A stretch of DNA of 64,000 nt from Gemmatimonadota bacterium (GCA_016871895.1 VHBO01000001.1:62001-126000), one strand, 5' to 3'. Shown: positions 25,097 to 33,856, numbered from the stretch's first letter. Numbers and translations are program-made. The notes: a model not told the origin generated them from the letters alone.

Positions 25097-25237
25097 CAGG
25101 GGTCAGGCGTCAGGGGTCAGGTGTCAGGTATCGGGTGTCAGACACCACGATGTGCGGTGCGCTGTGCTGTGCTCCATCGTGACATTCAGTTCGTCCTGAT
25201 TCTTGGTCCCTGAGCCCTCACCCCTGACCCCTCATCC
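25091..25237. repeat. Facing heptanucleotide arrays (AGGGGTC family) between convergent genes
   Basis: Plus-strand array 25091-25139: AGGTGAC, AGGGGTC, AGGCGTC, AGGGGTC, AGGTGTC, AGGTATC, GGGTGTC, seven in-phase units; the first contains the TGA of the outer-membrane protein gene (25094-25096). Minus-strand array 25237-25210: GGATGAG, GGGTCAG, GGGTGAG, GGCTCAG, starting right after the TAA of the transporter gene. The two arrays are complementary enough to fold into one large imperfect hairpin. The 70 bases between them hold nothing recognisable. Confidence 0.82.
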
Positions 25238-26419
25238 TTATCCCCCGATCAGATCCCTCCACAGCACGAACCCACTCGCCCCCGCCATCGCCGACGCCAC
25301 CAGGGCCCCGGCCCACGTCAGCCATCGCGGATGCTGATACGTCCCCACCGCCGCGGGGCGGTGCGCCGCGATCAGCATCACCGTGAGGCCGACCGGTAGG
25401 ATGACGCCGTTGATCGCCCCGACGAGCACGAGCACGCGCACCGGCTGCCCGATCAACAGGAAGGCCGCCGCGGCGGTCGCGATGAACGCGATCACGACGC
25501 GCGTCCAGTGCGCTTCGAGTGTGGGATGCAGGCTGCGCAGGAAGGACACCGAGGTGTAGGCGGCGCCGACGACGGAGGTGATCGCGGCGCACCACATCAC
25601 GAGGCCGAAGAGCCGATAGCCGATCTGTCCCACCGCGAGGAGGAAGACCGCGGCCGGGGGATTCGCAGGGTCGAGAGCGAGGCCCTGACTGACGACGCCG
25701 AGCGCGGCGAGGAAGAGCAGGACGCGCATCAGCGACGCGACGCCGATCGCGGTCGTGGCGGAGCGGGTCACCGCGGGGAGCGCCGCCGGGCCGCGGAGTC
25801 CCTCATCGAGGAGTCGATGTGCGCCCGAGAAGGTGATGTAGCCACCGACCGTGCCGCCGACGATGGTGACGATCGAGAGGAGATCGACCCGCTCCGGCCG
25901 CACGGCCCGGACCAGCGCCTCGCCGATCGGCGGTGCCGAGGCGGAGGCGACGTAGATGGTGAGCGCTACGAGCACGAAGCCGAGGGCGACGGCGAAGCGA
26001 TCCATCGCGCGGCCCGCCTCCTTCGAGAGGAAGAGCCCGATCGCCAGCAGGGCGCTCAGGAGCGCGCCGACCTCGACGGGGATGCCGAGGAGCACACGGA
26101 GACCAAGTCCCGCGCCGGCGACGTTGCCGACGTTGAAGGCGAGCCCGCCGACCACCACGAGGACGGTGAGACCGGTGCCGAGGCCGGGCGCGACGAGGTT
26201 CGCGACCTCGCTGGCTCGGCGTCCGCTCACGACGAGCACGCGCCAGATGTTCAGTTGCGCGACGAGGTCGATCACGACGCTCACGAGGATCGCGAAGGCG
26301 AAGCTCGCACCGAGCCGTTCGGTGAAGACGGCGGTCTGCGTGAGGAACCCTGGCCCGATGGCGGAGGTCGCCATCAGGAAGGCGGCGCCGATCAGCGCCG
26401 TGCGATGTCGATCAGCCAT
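25238..26419 (-). CDS. NRAMP-superfamily membrane transporter, atypical
   Basis: A 393-residue protein with about eleven hydrophobic helices. The start (IGAAFLMATSAIGPGFLTQTAVFTERLGASFAFAILVS) aligns in style with TM1-TM2 of NRAMP carriers, but the metal-binding DPGN of TM1 is replaced by IGPGF, and the MPH of TM6 is replaced by a GGTVGGYITFSGAH stretch. Substrate is thus unlikely to be the Mn2+/Fe2+ of classic MntH; related proteins such as YcsG have unknown cargo. Its start overlaps the upstream sodium:solute symporter gene by 28 bases, so both are made together. The 3' end faces a heptanucleotide array. Confidence 0.75.
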   Translation of the reverse strand: MADRHRTALIGAAFLMATSAIGPGFLTQTAVFTERLGASFAFAILVSVVIDLVAQLNIWRVLVVSGRRASEVANLVAPGLGTGLTVLVVVGGLAFNVGNVAGAGLGLRVLLGIPVEVGALLSALLAIGLFLSKEAGRAMDRFAVALGFVLVALTIYVASASAPPIGEALVRAVRPERVDLLSIVTIVGGTVGGYITFSGAHRLLDEGLRGPAALPAVTRSATTAIGVASLMRVLLFLAALGVVSQGLALDPANPPAAVFLLAVGQIGYRLFGLVMWCAAITSVVGAAYTSVSFLRSLHPTLEAHWTRVVIAFIATAAAAFLLIGQPVRVLVLVGAINGVILPVGLTVMLIAAHRPAAVGTYQHPRWLTWAGALVASAMAGASGFVLWRDLIGG

Positions 26420-27762
26420 CCGAGGGTCCAGGCGCCGAGGGCGCAGCCGAGGGAGAGGAGGAATGGGGTCGGATGGTTGGTGAGCGACGCGACCGCGTAG
26501 ACACCGGCCCCGGCGCAGAGGGTCATCGCGGCGGTGCGTGGGCTCCCCGCGCGAGTGAAGAGGCCGAATCCGACGCTGACGACGACGCCGGAGGAGCCAA
26601 GGGCGGACGCTTGTTCCACGAGGGCGAAGACGCCATCACTGTGCAGTGCGAGGAACCAGGCGACGAGGCCGAACGCGAGGACGCCGCCGCGCGCGAGGCG
26701 CACTTTGGCCGCCTCATCCGTCACCCCGGCGAGCGGGACGATGAGGTTGTGGGAGAGGAGGCCCGAGGCGACGAGGAGCGTGGAGTCGACCGTCGAGAGG
26801 ATCGCGGCGATCAATCCGCCGGCGAAGACGGCGAAGAGCACCGGCGGGAGCGAGTCGCGCGCGACGGTGGGGAGGAGCTGCTCGGGATGCGCGAGGTCGG
26901 TGGTGAGCGCGCCGGCGAGGAGCGCGATGACGACCGGGATGCTCCCGATGAGGATGTAGAGTGCCCCCGCCGCGAGCGACGACCGCTGCGCGATGGCGGC
27001 GGTGCGCGTCGCGATCACGCGGCTCACGATCTCGGTCGCGGTGAGTGAACCGATCACCGGAATCGCCCACGCCTCGAGCGCGAGCCAGATCGGCCCCGCC
27101 GCGGATGGGGCGAGGTCCACCCGCTCGGTCGTCGCGAGGAGGTGCATCGCCTCCGCCGGACCCCCGACGCGGAGCACGACGGCCACGAGGGTGATCACCA
27201 GCCCGACGGTGAGGATGAGGCCCTGCAGGACGTCGGTCACCGCATCGGCGAGTAACCCGCCGAACATCGAGTAGGCGACGACGAAGACGGCGGCGATCGC
27301 GATCCCGACCTCGGGCGTGAGGAGGCTCGCCGTGGCGAGGACCTGCCCGAAGGCGCGGATCTGCGCGCCGGCCCAGAGTACCGAGCTCGGGATGAGCAGG
27401 ACGGCGGCGAGCCGTTCGACCCCGGTACCGAAGCGCTGTCGGTAGAGGTCGGCGAGGGTCGTGAGCCCACGATTCCAGAGCGGACGCGCGAGGAACGCCC
27501 CCATCAGGATGAGACAGAGGCCGTAGCCGAACGGCTCGGGCGAGGCGAGCGAGAAGCCCTCGCCGTAGATGGAGCTCGAGGAGCCGATGACCGTCTCGGC
27601 GCCGAACCAGGTCGCGAAGAGCGAGAAGGTCGCGAGGGTGTACCCGAGCGATCGTCCGCCGATGAGGTAGTCCGCCTCGGAACGGATCCGCTTGGATAGG
27701 TAGATGCCGATCCCGAGCTGCAGGCACAGGAAGGCGAGCAACGCGCCGAGCGCCGCGGTCAC
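26392..27762 (-). CDS. Sodium:solute symporter (SSS) family transporter
   Basis: A 456-residue integral membrane protein with about thirteen helices of the LeuT-like SSS type. Family features are the start with KRIRSEADYLIGGRSLGYTLATFSLFATWFGAETVIGSSSSIYGEGFS, and FAGGLIAAILSTVDSTLLVASGLLSHNLIVPL, which holds the Na2-site Ser/Thr pair (STVDSTLL). Cargo (sugar, amino acid, carboxylate) cannot be read from sequence. Twenty-five bases separate it from gluQ upstream, suggesting one transcript gluQ, SSS, NRAMP-like. Confidence 0.88.
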   Translation of the reverse strand: MTAALGALLAFLCLQLGIGIYLSKRIRSEADYLIGGRSLGYTLATFSLFATWFGAETVIGSSSSIYGEGFSLASPEPFGYGLCLILMGAFLARPLWNRGLTTLADLYRQRFGTGVERLAAVLLIPSSVLWAGAQIRAFGQVLATASLLTPEVGIAIAAVFVVAYSMFGGLLADAVTDVLQGLILTVGLVITLVAVVLRVGGPAEAMHLLATTERVDLAPSAAGPIWLALEAWAIPVIGSLTATEIVSRVIATRTAAIAQRSSLAAGALYILIGSIPVVIALLAGALTTDLAHPEQLLPTVARDSLPPVLFAVFAGGLIAAILSTVDSTLLVASGLLSHNLIVPLAGVTDEAAKVRLARGGVLAFGLVAWFLALHSDGVFALVEQASALGSSGVVVSVGFGLFTRAGSPRTAAMTLCAGAGVYAVASLTNHPTPFLLSLGCALGAWTLGWLIDIARR

Positions 27763-27787
27763 GTCGCGTCAGTGGTCGGAAGCGGCA

Positions 27788-28711
27788 TCATCCGGCGGGA
27801 ATCTCGCCCCATCCGTCGGGCCCGAACAGGTCGGCGAGCGATCGGGCCTCCAGTGGCCGCGGCGCCGCGAGGAGCCCGCTCGCGTGCGCCGCGATCCCGA
27901 GCACCTCGGCGCCGGTGCGCCCCGAGGCGCGGAGCTCCCGGAGCCCGGTATCCTGCGCCGACTTGCTGAGCTTGCGTCCATCCGGGTGACGCACGAGCGG
28001 ATGGTGCAGCACGCGCGGCATCTCGATCCGGCCGAGCATCCGCGCGATCCGGAACTGGCGCCCCGTGGAGGCGAGGAGATCCTCGCCTCGGATGAGGAGA
28101 TCGATGCGCTGTTCGAAGTCGTCGACCGTCACCGCGAACTGATAGGTGAACTGCCCGAGGCGGTCCCGCACGAGGACATCGCCGACGTCGGTGGCGGGCC
28201 GCTGCGTCTGCGGTCCGAGGCGGAGGTCGTCGAAGGTCTCCACGCCATCGGTGATCGTGACCCGGCGCGCCGGCGTCTCGTCGGGGGCGACGCCGGCGGT
28301 GCGGCAGGTGCCGGGATAGCGCGGCTCCGCGCCGTCGGCGACCGGCTGCGCGCGTTCCACGTCGGCGCGGGAACAGCGGCAGGGGTACGCGAGCCCATCG
28401 GCCTCGAGCGCGATGAGGCGGTCGTCGTACCGTGCGAGGTCGTCGCTCTGCCGCTGCGCGTGCGGCCCACGGCGGAGCACCGCGGTGCTCGCCCCATCGG
28501 GGACGAGCCCGAGCCAGTCGAGATCGTCGAGGATCGAGGCCTCGTACGCGGGTCGGCAGCGTCCGCGATCATGGTCCTCGAGCCGGAGGAGCACGCGACC
28601 CCCGTAGGCGCGGGCAATCCCCCAGACCCAGACGGCGTTCACCGCGTGCCCGAGATGGAGATGACCCGTCGGGGCCGGTGCGAAGCGGGTGGTGAAGCCG
28701 GGCGCGAGCAT
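27788..28711 (-). CDS. gluQ: Glutamyl-Q tRNA(Asp) synthetase
   Basis: A 307-residue paralogue of the catalytic half of glutamyl-tRNA synthetase that activates Glu and attaches it to the queuosine base of tRNA-Asp. It has the class I signatures HLGH (APAPTGHLHLGHAVNAV, near residue 20) and KLSKS (RHPDGRKLSKSAQD), and the GluQ-type zinc site CRCS...PGTCR in place of the GluRS equivalent. The anticodon-binding domains of GluRS are missing, which settles the assignment. The start codon follows directly after a region with no Shine-Dalgarno; the ATG at 28711 begins LAPGFTTRFAPAPTG. Confidence 0.93.
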   Translation of the reverse strand: MLAPGFTTRFAPAPTGHLHLGHAVNAVWVWGIARAYGGRVLLRLEDHDRGRCRPAYEASILDDLDWLGLVPDGASTAVLRRGPHAQRQSDDLARYDDRLIALEADGLAYPCRCSRADVERAQPVADGAEPRYPGTCRTAGVAPDETPARRVTITDGVETFDDLRLGPQTQRPATDVGDVLVRDRLGQFTYQFAVTVDDFEQRIDLLIRGEDLLASTGRQFRIARMLGRIEMPRVLHHPLVRHPDGRKLSKSAQDTGLRELRASGRTGAEVLGIAAHASGLLAAPRPLEARSLADLFGPDGWGEIPAG

Positions 28712-28755
28712 CGAGAGGCAATCTCTCCCCGTCGCGCGCGCGCGGCTACCGGGCC

Positions 28756-28761
28756 TATGTT
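28756..28761 (+). promoter_or_regulatory. -10 box of HMG-CoA lyase-like gene, predicted leaderless
   Basis: TATGTT followed by CCCCGC and then the ATG at 28768, a 6-base gap. No Shine-Dalgarno and no clear -35 box. Confidence 0.5.
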
Positions 28762-28767
28762 CCCCGC

Positions 28768-29631
28768 ATGTCCTCGAGCGACCACGTCACCGTCGTCGAC
28801 GTCGCCCCGCGCGACGGCCTACAGAACGAGGCGACCCCCATCCCGCTCGAGACGAAGGTCGCGCTCGTCGATCGGTTGAGTGCGGCCGGCTTCCGCACCA
28901 TCGAGGTGACGTCGTTCGTCTCCCCGAGCGCGGTGCCGCAGCTCGCGGACGGGGCCGAGGTGATGGCGCGCGTCCGACGTGCGCCCGGTGTCCGGTACAG
29001 CGTGCTGACGCCGAACCTCCGCGGTTTCGAGGCGGCCCGCGCCGCGCGGGCTGACGGCATCGTCGTCTTCGGAGCCGCGAGCGAGACCTTCTCGCAGCAG
29101 AACATTCGGTGCGGCATCGCCGAATCGGTCGATCGTTATGCGCCGGTGATCGCGGCCGCCCGGGCCGCGGGGATCCACGTGCGCGGGACCGTCTCTTGCG
29201 CTTGGGGGTGCCCGTACGAGGGCGGCATCTCCCCGTCCGCCGTCGCGTGGCTCGCCCGCGCCTTCCACCAACTCGGCGTCGATGAGCTCTCGATCGCCGA
29301 CACCATCGGCGTCGGGACCCCTGAGGGGATGGCGGAGGTGTTGGATGCCGTCCTCGCCGATGTGCCCCTCGCGCGCGTGAACGTCCACCTGCACGACACG
29401 CAGGGGCGCGCGCTCGACAACATCGTCGCCTGCGTCGCCGTGGGGGTGCGGAGCTTCGACGCGAGCACGGGCGGGGTCGGGGGGTGCCCTTTCGCGCCCG
29501 GTGCGACAGGGAACGTCGCGACCGAAGCGGTGCTCGAGCGGCTCGCCGCCGAGGGGTGCTCGACGGGGATCGACCTCGCCGCCGTCCGCGAGACGGGGCG
29601 ATGGTTGCGCGCGCAGCTCGGGCGCGGATGA
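28768..29631 (+). CDS. Hydroxymethylglutaryl-CoA lyase-type enzyme
   Basis: A 287-residue TIM-barrel enzyme of the HMGL-like family; the type member splits HMG-CoA into acetyl-CoA and acetoacetate in leucine and ketone-body breakdown. Landmarks: DVAPRDGLQNEATPIPLETKVALVDRLSAAGF (residues 10-41, with the metal/catalytic Arg-Asp), FVSPSAVPQLADG, VSCAWGCPYEG, the metal-binding HLHDTQGRALDN, and the catalytic-Cys loop GGVGGCPFAPGATGN. These match HMG-CoA lyase better than citramalate or isopropylmalate synthases. An acetoacetate-forming enzyme fits with the fumarylacetoacetase elsewhere in the window. Confidence 0.9.
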   Translation: MSSSDHVTVVDVAPRDGLQNEATPIPLETKVALVDRLSAAGFRTIEVTSFVSPSAVPQLADGAEVMARVRRAPGVRYSVLTPNLRGFEAARAARADGIVVFGAASETFSQQNIRCGIAESVDRYAPVIAAARAAGIHVRGTVSCAWGCPYEGGISPSAVAWLARAFHQLGVDELSIADTIGVGTPEGMAEVLDAVLADVPLARVNVHLHDTQGRALDNIVACVAVGVRSFDASTGGVGGCPFAPGATGNVATEAVLERLAAEGCSTGIDLAAVRETGRWLRAQLGRG

Positions 29632-29643
29632 GACGCGCGTCGG

Positions 29644-29660
29644 CCGGTGCGCACCACCGG
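29644..29660. terminator. Weak candidate hairpin
   Basis: CCGGTG (29644-29649) and CACCGG (29655-29660) form a 6-base stem with a 5-base loop just after the HMG-CoA lyase-like gene. It is short and lacks a U-tract; it may help end transcription between the convergent genes. Confidence 0.3.
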
Positions 29661-29687
29661 TCGATAGTGCGCGGTCCGCGAGCCGCC

Positions 29688-29742
29688 CGCTGGTAGCCCG
29701 CTGGTAGCCCGCTGGTAGCCCGCTAGGAGCCCGCTAGTAGCC
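29688..29742. repeat. Five 11-base tandem repeats overlapping the nmrA-like stop codon
   Basis: Units on the plus strand: three CGCTGGTAGCC, then CGCTAGGAGCC and CGCTAGTAGCC, in strict 11-base phase, with a degenerate sixth copy at 29677-29687. Read on the minus strand, the first unit (GGCTACTAGCG) encodes the last two residues, Gly-Tyr, and the TAG stop of the NmrA-like gene. Confidence 0.9.
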
Positions 29743-30357
29743 GAGTCCGACGCGGCGGCGGACGTGCCGTCGCGCCGTGAGCTCGTCGAGGAGGAAGTGT
29801 GCGACGTCCTCGACCGAGATGCGGTTCCCCCCCTCGGGGAGCTGGTCGTCGAGCCACCGATAGATCCCGGTGCGCTCACCCGGGAGGATGTCGCCGGTGC
29901 AGACCATCGTCCACTCGAGGTCGCTCGCCGCCATCGCGCGCCACGCCTGCTTGTGCCGGTCGCTCACGCCCTTGAACACCGCCGGGAAGGTCGGCTGGTC
30001 GTGCCGGAGCCCGCCGTGCGGTGAGTCGAGGATCCCGCCACCGGCGACGCCGAGCACGCGCGTCACGCCGTGCGCGGCCATCGCCGCGACGATGTTCCGC
30101 ATCCCCTGTGATTGTGCTTCACCGGGATCCTGCAGGCCGGCGCCGCCGAGCCCGGAGAGCACCGCCTCGGTGCCGGCGATGGTCGCGCTGACGGCGGCGG
30201 GGTCGAGCACATCGCCCTGGAGGACCGTGAGACCGGCACGGGGCGCGAGCTTCGCCGGGTCGCGCACCAGCGCGCGCACGGTGTGGCCCTCGGCGAGGGC
30301 GTACTCGAGGAGACGGCCGCCAACGCGACCGGTGGCACCGAAGAGCGAGAGGCGCAT
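29734..30357 (-). CDS. NmrA-like NAD(P)-binding protein (atypical SDR)
   Basis: A 207-residue Rossmann-fold protein. The nucleotide motif is GATGRVGGRLLEYALAEGH (residues 8-26), the NAD(P)-binding GxxGxxG of atypical short-chain dehydrogenases, followed by VRALVRDPAKL and LQGDVLDPAAV. The catalytic YxxxK is not present; relatives such as NmrA and the YwnB/biliverdin-reductase-like group act as redox sensors or reductases. It lies between an 11-base repeat at its 3' end and heptanucleotide arrays before its start, with dnaE2 upstream in the same direction. Confidence 0.85.
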   Translation of the reverse strand: MRLSLFGATGRVGGRLLEYALAEGHTVRALVRDPAKLAPRAGLTVLQGDVLDPAAVSATIAGTEAVLSGLGGAGLQDPGEAQSQGMRNIVAAMAAHGVTRVLGVAGGGILDSPHGGLRHDQPTFPAVFKGVSDRHKQAWRAMAASDLEWTMVCTGDILPGERTGIYRWLDDQLPEGGNRISVEDVAHFLLDELTARRHVRRRVGLGY

Positions 30358-30359
30358 GA

Positions 30360-30515
30360 ACTGAACGCTGAAGGCTGAAGGCTGAATACTGAAGGTTGAA
30401 GGCTGAACGCTGGAAGTGAGATGCGGAAAGCTGCGGCGGTGAGCACGAAAGTGTCCAGCTGTGAGCTTTCAGCTTTCAGCATCAAGCATTGAGCCTTCAG
30501 CCTTGAGCATTGAGC
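30360..30515. repeat. Two facing heptanucleotide arrays (GCTGAAR family)
   Basis: Plus-orientation array 30360-30415: eight units such as ACTGAAC, GCTGAAG, GCTGAAG, GCTGAAT, GTTGAAG. Minus-orientation array 30515-30453: nine units GCTCAAT, GCTCAAG, GCTGAAG, GCTCAAT, GCTTGAT, GCTGAAA, GCTGAAA, GCTCACA, GCTGGAC in strict phase. The third of these holds the dnaE2 stop TGA (30499-30497), and the first two encode the last residues of DnaE2. The arrays could pair over a loop of about 37 bases. Confidence 0.85.
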
Positions 30516-33500
30516 GCTGCGAACGTCTCCGCCCGGATGTTGTACACCCCGCTCTCCACCTGGAGCACGCCGCGCACGAGGAGGATCGGCGTCCGCACGA
30601 TGAGGTCGCGATCGCGCTCGTACGTCGCGGGCCGCACCACGATGTTGATCGTCCCCGTCTCATCCTCGAGCGTGAGGAAGGTGAACCCCTTCGCCGTGCC
30701 GGGACGCTGGCGACAGATCACGAGCCCAGCGTGGGCGACGCGTGCGCCATCGGGCATCGCGTGCAACGCGCGCGCGGTCTGCACGCCGTTCGGGGCGAGC
30801 AGCGCACGCAGGTGTCGGAGCGGATGCCCCGCGAGCGAGATCCCGGTCAGGCGATAGTCGGCCTCGGTCAGCTCCGGCGGGGTGAAGCCCGGGAGATGTG
30901 CCGGCGGCGGCGCCTCAGGAAAGAGCGCGAACGGCCCCCAGCCGCCCCGCTCCGCCTCGAGCACGCGCCAGAGCGCCACGCGCCGTCGGCGCGCCGCTGG
31001 CTCCTCTGCCACGAAGGCATCGAACGCCCCTGCCTCCGCGAGCGCGCGGAGCGCGCGTCGGTCGAGCCGCGTGCGGTCGACGAAGTCGGCGATCGAGACG
31101 AATGGGGCGGCGCCGTGTGCCATCCCACCGGCGCCGTCACCGGTGTCCGGGGCGTCCCGCCGTGCGAGCGCCGCCTCGAGCCGTGCCCGCGCGTGCGCGC
31201 CGAGCCCGTGCACCGCCCGCAGCCCGAGCCGCACCGCGGGCGCGGCGCGCGGGCCGTCCCCCGGCTCGAGCGTGTGGTCCCAGCGGCTACGCGTCACATC
31301 CACCGGCCGCACCCGCACGCCGTGCCGCTTGGCGTCCTCGATCAACGTGCCCGGCGCGTAGAACCCCATCGGCTGCGCGTTGAGCATCGCGCAGAGGAAC
31401 TCCGGTGCGTAGTAGTGCCGCAGGTACGCGCTCGCATAGACGAGCAGCGCGAAGCTCGCCGCGTGGCTCTCGGGAAAGCCGTAGTCGGCGAACGCCTGGA
31501 TCTGATCGTAGATGCGCTGCGCCACGTCGGCGGGGATCCCGTTCCGCGCCATCCCGTCGATCATCCGCTGCGCGATGGCGCTCATCCGCTCGCGGCTCCG
31601 CTTGTGCCCCATCGCCTTGCGCAGTTGGTCCGCCTCCCCCGGCGTGAACCCCGCCGCGGTAATCGCCACCTGCATTCCCTGCTCCTGGAAGAGTGGGATG
31701 CCGAGCGTGCGCCGCAGGATTGGCTCGAGCGAGGGATGCGGGTATGTCACCGCCTCCGTGCCGGCGCGCCGCCGCAGGTACGGGTGCACCATCGCTCCTT
31801 GGATCGGGCCGGGCCGGATGAGCGCGACCTCCACCACCAGATCGTAGAAGCCGCGCGGCTTGAGGCGCGGCAGGGTGTTCATCTGCGCGCGACTCTCCAC
31901 CTGGAACACTCCCACCGTGTCGGCACGGCAGAGGTCGTCGTAGATCGCGGGGTCGGCGCAGTCGAGCTGGCCGAGGTCGATCGTCACCCCGCGCGTCTGC
32001 CGCACCGCGGCGAGGCAGTCCTGCAGCACGGTGAGGATCCCGAGCCCGAGGAGATCGATCTTCACGAGCCCGACGGGGTCGAGATCGTCCTTCTCCCACT
32101 GGATGACGGTGCGCGCCTCCATACTCGCGGGCTCGATCGGCACGACGGTGTGCAGCGGCTCTGCGGTGAGCACGAACCCGCCGACGTGGATGCCACGGTG
32201 CCGCGGCGCGCCGCGCAGCTGCGCGACGATGTCGGCGACGTGCCGTTCGACCGCGGTCGCTGCGGGAGGCTCGGACGTCACCGCAGCGGTCGTACCACGC
32301 CCACGCGGCCCCTCGGGCCGCGCGACGTCGGTCGGCGTCGGCGCGGCATCCAACGCGCGCTTGGCGTAGTTCGATGGCCCGAGCGCGTCGTACCCCCCGT
32401 GCCGCGGCTGCCGCTCCGCGAGCGCGGCGGCCTGCGTCGGCGAGCAGCCGAGCACCCGCGCCGCGTCGCGCACCGCGCTCCGCCCGCGCCACGTGATGTG
32501 CTCGCAGACCATCGCCGCGTGCTCGCGCCCGTAGCGCGCGTACACGTACTGCAGCACGCGCTCCCGCTCGCGATGCGCGAAGTCGATGTCGATGTCCGGT
32601 GCCTCGGTGCGCTCCTCGCTCAGGAAACGCGCGAAGAGGAGGTCGAGCGCGATCGGATCCACGGCGGTGATGCCGAGGCAGTAGCAGACGGCGCTGTTGG
32701 CGGCGGAGCCGCGCCCCTGACAGAGGATCCCCTCCCGCCGCGCGAAGCGCACGATGTCCCAGACGATCAGGAAATACCCCGCGAGCCCGAGCCGCGCGAT
32801 GAGCGCGAGTTCCGTCGCGAGCTGGCGGTCGTGCGCGGCCGTGCATCGCGCGCCCCACCGTTCCGTCGCGCCCGTCTCGACGAGCTGCGCGAGATACGCG
32901 TCCTCGCCGACGCCCGGTGGGAGCGGGAAGTGCGGGAGCCGCGGGCGCAGCGTCTCGAGACGGAAGGCGCAGCGTTCGGCGATCGTCACCGTCGCGGCGA
33001 GCCCTGCCTCGCGCCCCTGCCACCGCGCCGCGAGCCGCCGCCGGTCCGTGAGGTGCCACTCGGCGTTCGGCCGGAGGCGCGTCCCCATCTCGTCGAGCGT
33101 CGCGCCGTGCCGTAGCGCGGTGAGCACATCGTGCGCGCGCCGCTGCGCGGGAGCGGCGTAGTGCGCATCGGCGGTCACGACCCACGGGATGCCGACCGCC
33201 GCCGCGAGCGGGATCAGGTCGCGCACGAGCGCCCGCTCCTCCGCGAGCGCGTGGTCCCAGCACTCGATCGCGAAGCGTCCACCGAAGCGCTCGGCGAGGG
33301 TCGCGGCTGCCGCGCGCGCCTCGCGTGCGGCGACGTCCGCGGGGAGTCGGCCCGCGGCGCCGAGCGCGAGGAGACGCGGGACCCAGCCGCGCGGGCAGCC
33401 GCTCAGCGCGAAGAGTCCGTCGGTGTGCGCCGTGAGCTGGTCGAGCGTGACGCGCGGCTCGCCGCGTGGATGGTCGAGACGGGCTCGCGTGATCAGCGTG

Positions 33501-33856
33501 CAGAGCTGCCCCCACCCCTCGCGCGTCTCCGCGAGGCAGACGAGATGCGTGCGGAGCCGCGGCACCTGGTCCTCACCGATCACCACGCCCGGCGTCGTGC
33601 CCGGCGTCCGCGCAAGCGCCTGGGGCAGCGGCACATCCACCGTGAGCTCCGCACCGAGGATTCCCGGGAGTGCGGCGGCGCGCGCCGCCGTCGCGAAGCG
33701 CACCGCGCCCCCCACGTCGTCGTGGTCGGTGAGCGCGAGCGCGTGGAACCCGAGAGCCTGCGCGCGTGCGACGAGCGCCTCCGGCTCCGAGGCGCCATCG
33801 AGGAGCGAGAAGGTCGAGTGACAGTGCAGCTCGGCGTACGCCGGGAGCGCGGTCAT
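30497..33856 (-). CDS. dnaE2: Error-prone DNA polymerase III alpha subunit
   Basis: A 1119-residue C-family polymerase. It opens with the PHP domain (AELHCHSTFSLLDGASEPEALV, ALTDHDDVGG). The catalytic-acid motif PDIDIDFAHRER lies near 32580-32605, followed by the fingers, the helix-hairpin-helix and the OB-fold (VCRQRPGTAKGFTFLTLEDETG). This is the DnaE2/ImuC type that works with ImuA and ImuB in damage-induced mutagenesis, not the replicative DnaE. The start at MTALPAYAELHCHS follows imuB by 8 bases. Its last residues are encoded by heptanucleotide repeat units. Confidence 0.95.
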   Translation of the reverse strand: MTALPAYAELHCHSTFSLLDGASEPEALVARAQALGFHALALTDHDDVGGAVRFATAARAAALPGILGAELTVDVPLPQALARTPGTTPGVVIGEDQVPRLRTHLVCLAETREGWGQLCTLITRARLDHPRGEPRVTLDQLTAHTDGLFALSGCPRGWVPRLLALGAAGRLPADVAAREARAAAATLAERFGGRFAIECWDHALAEERALVRDLIPLAAAVGIPWVVTADAHYAAPAQRRAHDVLTALRHGATLDEMGTRLRPNAEWHLTDRRRLAARWQGREAGLAATVTIAERCAFRLETLRPRLPHFPLPPGVGEDAYLAQLVETGATERWGARCTAAHDRQLATELALIARLGLAGYFLIVWDIVRFARREGILCQGRGSAANSAVCYCLGITAVDPIALDLLFARFLSEERTEAPDIDIDFAHRERERVLQYVYARYGREHAAMVCEHITWRGRSAVRDAARVLGCSPTQAAALAERQPRHGGYDALGPSNYAKRALDAAPTPTDVARPEGPRGRGTTAAVTSEPPAATAVERHVADIVAQLRGAPRHRGIHVGGFVLTAEPLHTVVPIEPASMEARTVIQWEKDDLDPVGLVKIDLLGLGILTVLQDCLAAVRQTRGVTIDLGQLDCADPAIYDDLCRADTVGVFQVESRAQMNTLPRLKPRGFYDLVVEVALIRPGPIQGAMVHPYLRRRAGTEAVTYPHPSLEPILRRTLGIPLFQEQGMQVAITAAGFTPGEADQLRKAMGHKRSRERMSAIAQRMIDGMARNGIPADVAQRIYDQIQAFADYGFPESHAASFALLVYASAYLRHYYAPEFLCAMLNAQPMGFYAPGTLIEDAKRHGVRVRPVDVTRSRWDHTLEPGDGPRAAPAVRLGLRAVHGLGAHARARLEAALARRDAPDTGDGAGGMAHGAAPFVSIADFVDRTRLDRRALRALAEAGAFDAFVAEEPAARRRRVALWRVLEAERGGWGPFALFPEAPPPAHLPGFTPPELTEADYRLTGISLAGHPLRHLRALLAPNGVQTARALHAMPDGARVAHAGLVICRQRPGTAKGFTFLTLEDETGTINIVVRPATYERDRDLIVRTPILLVRGVLQVESGVYNIRAETFAALNAQG

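Noticed and set aside
30461-33115. Frame of 884 codons on the plus strand opposite dnaE2
   Set aside because: Reads as basic low-complexity sequence; the minus strand encodes an unmistakable DnaE2.
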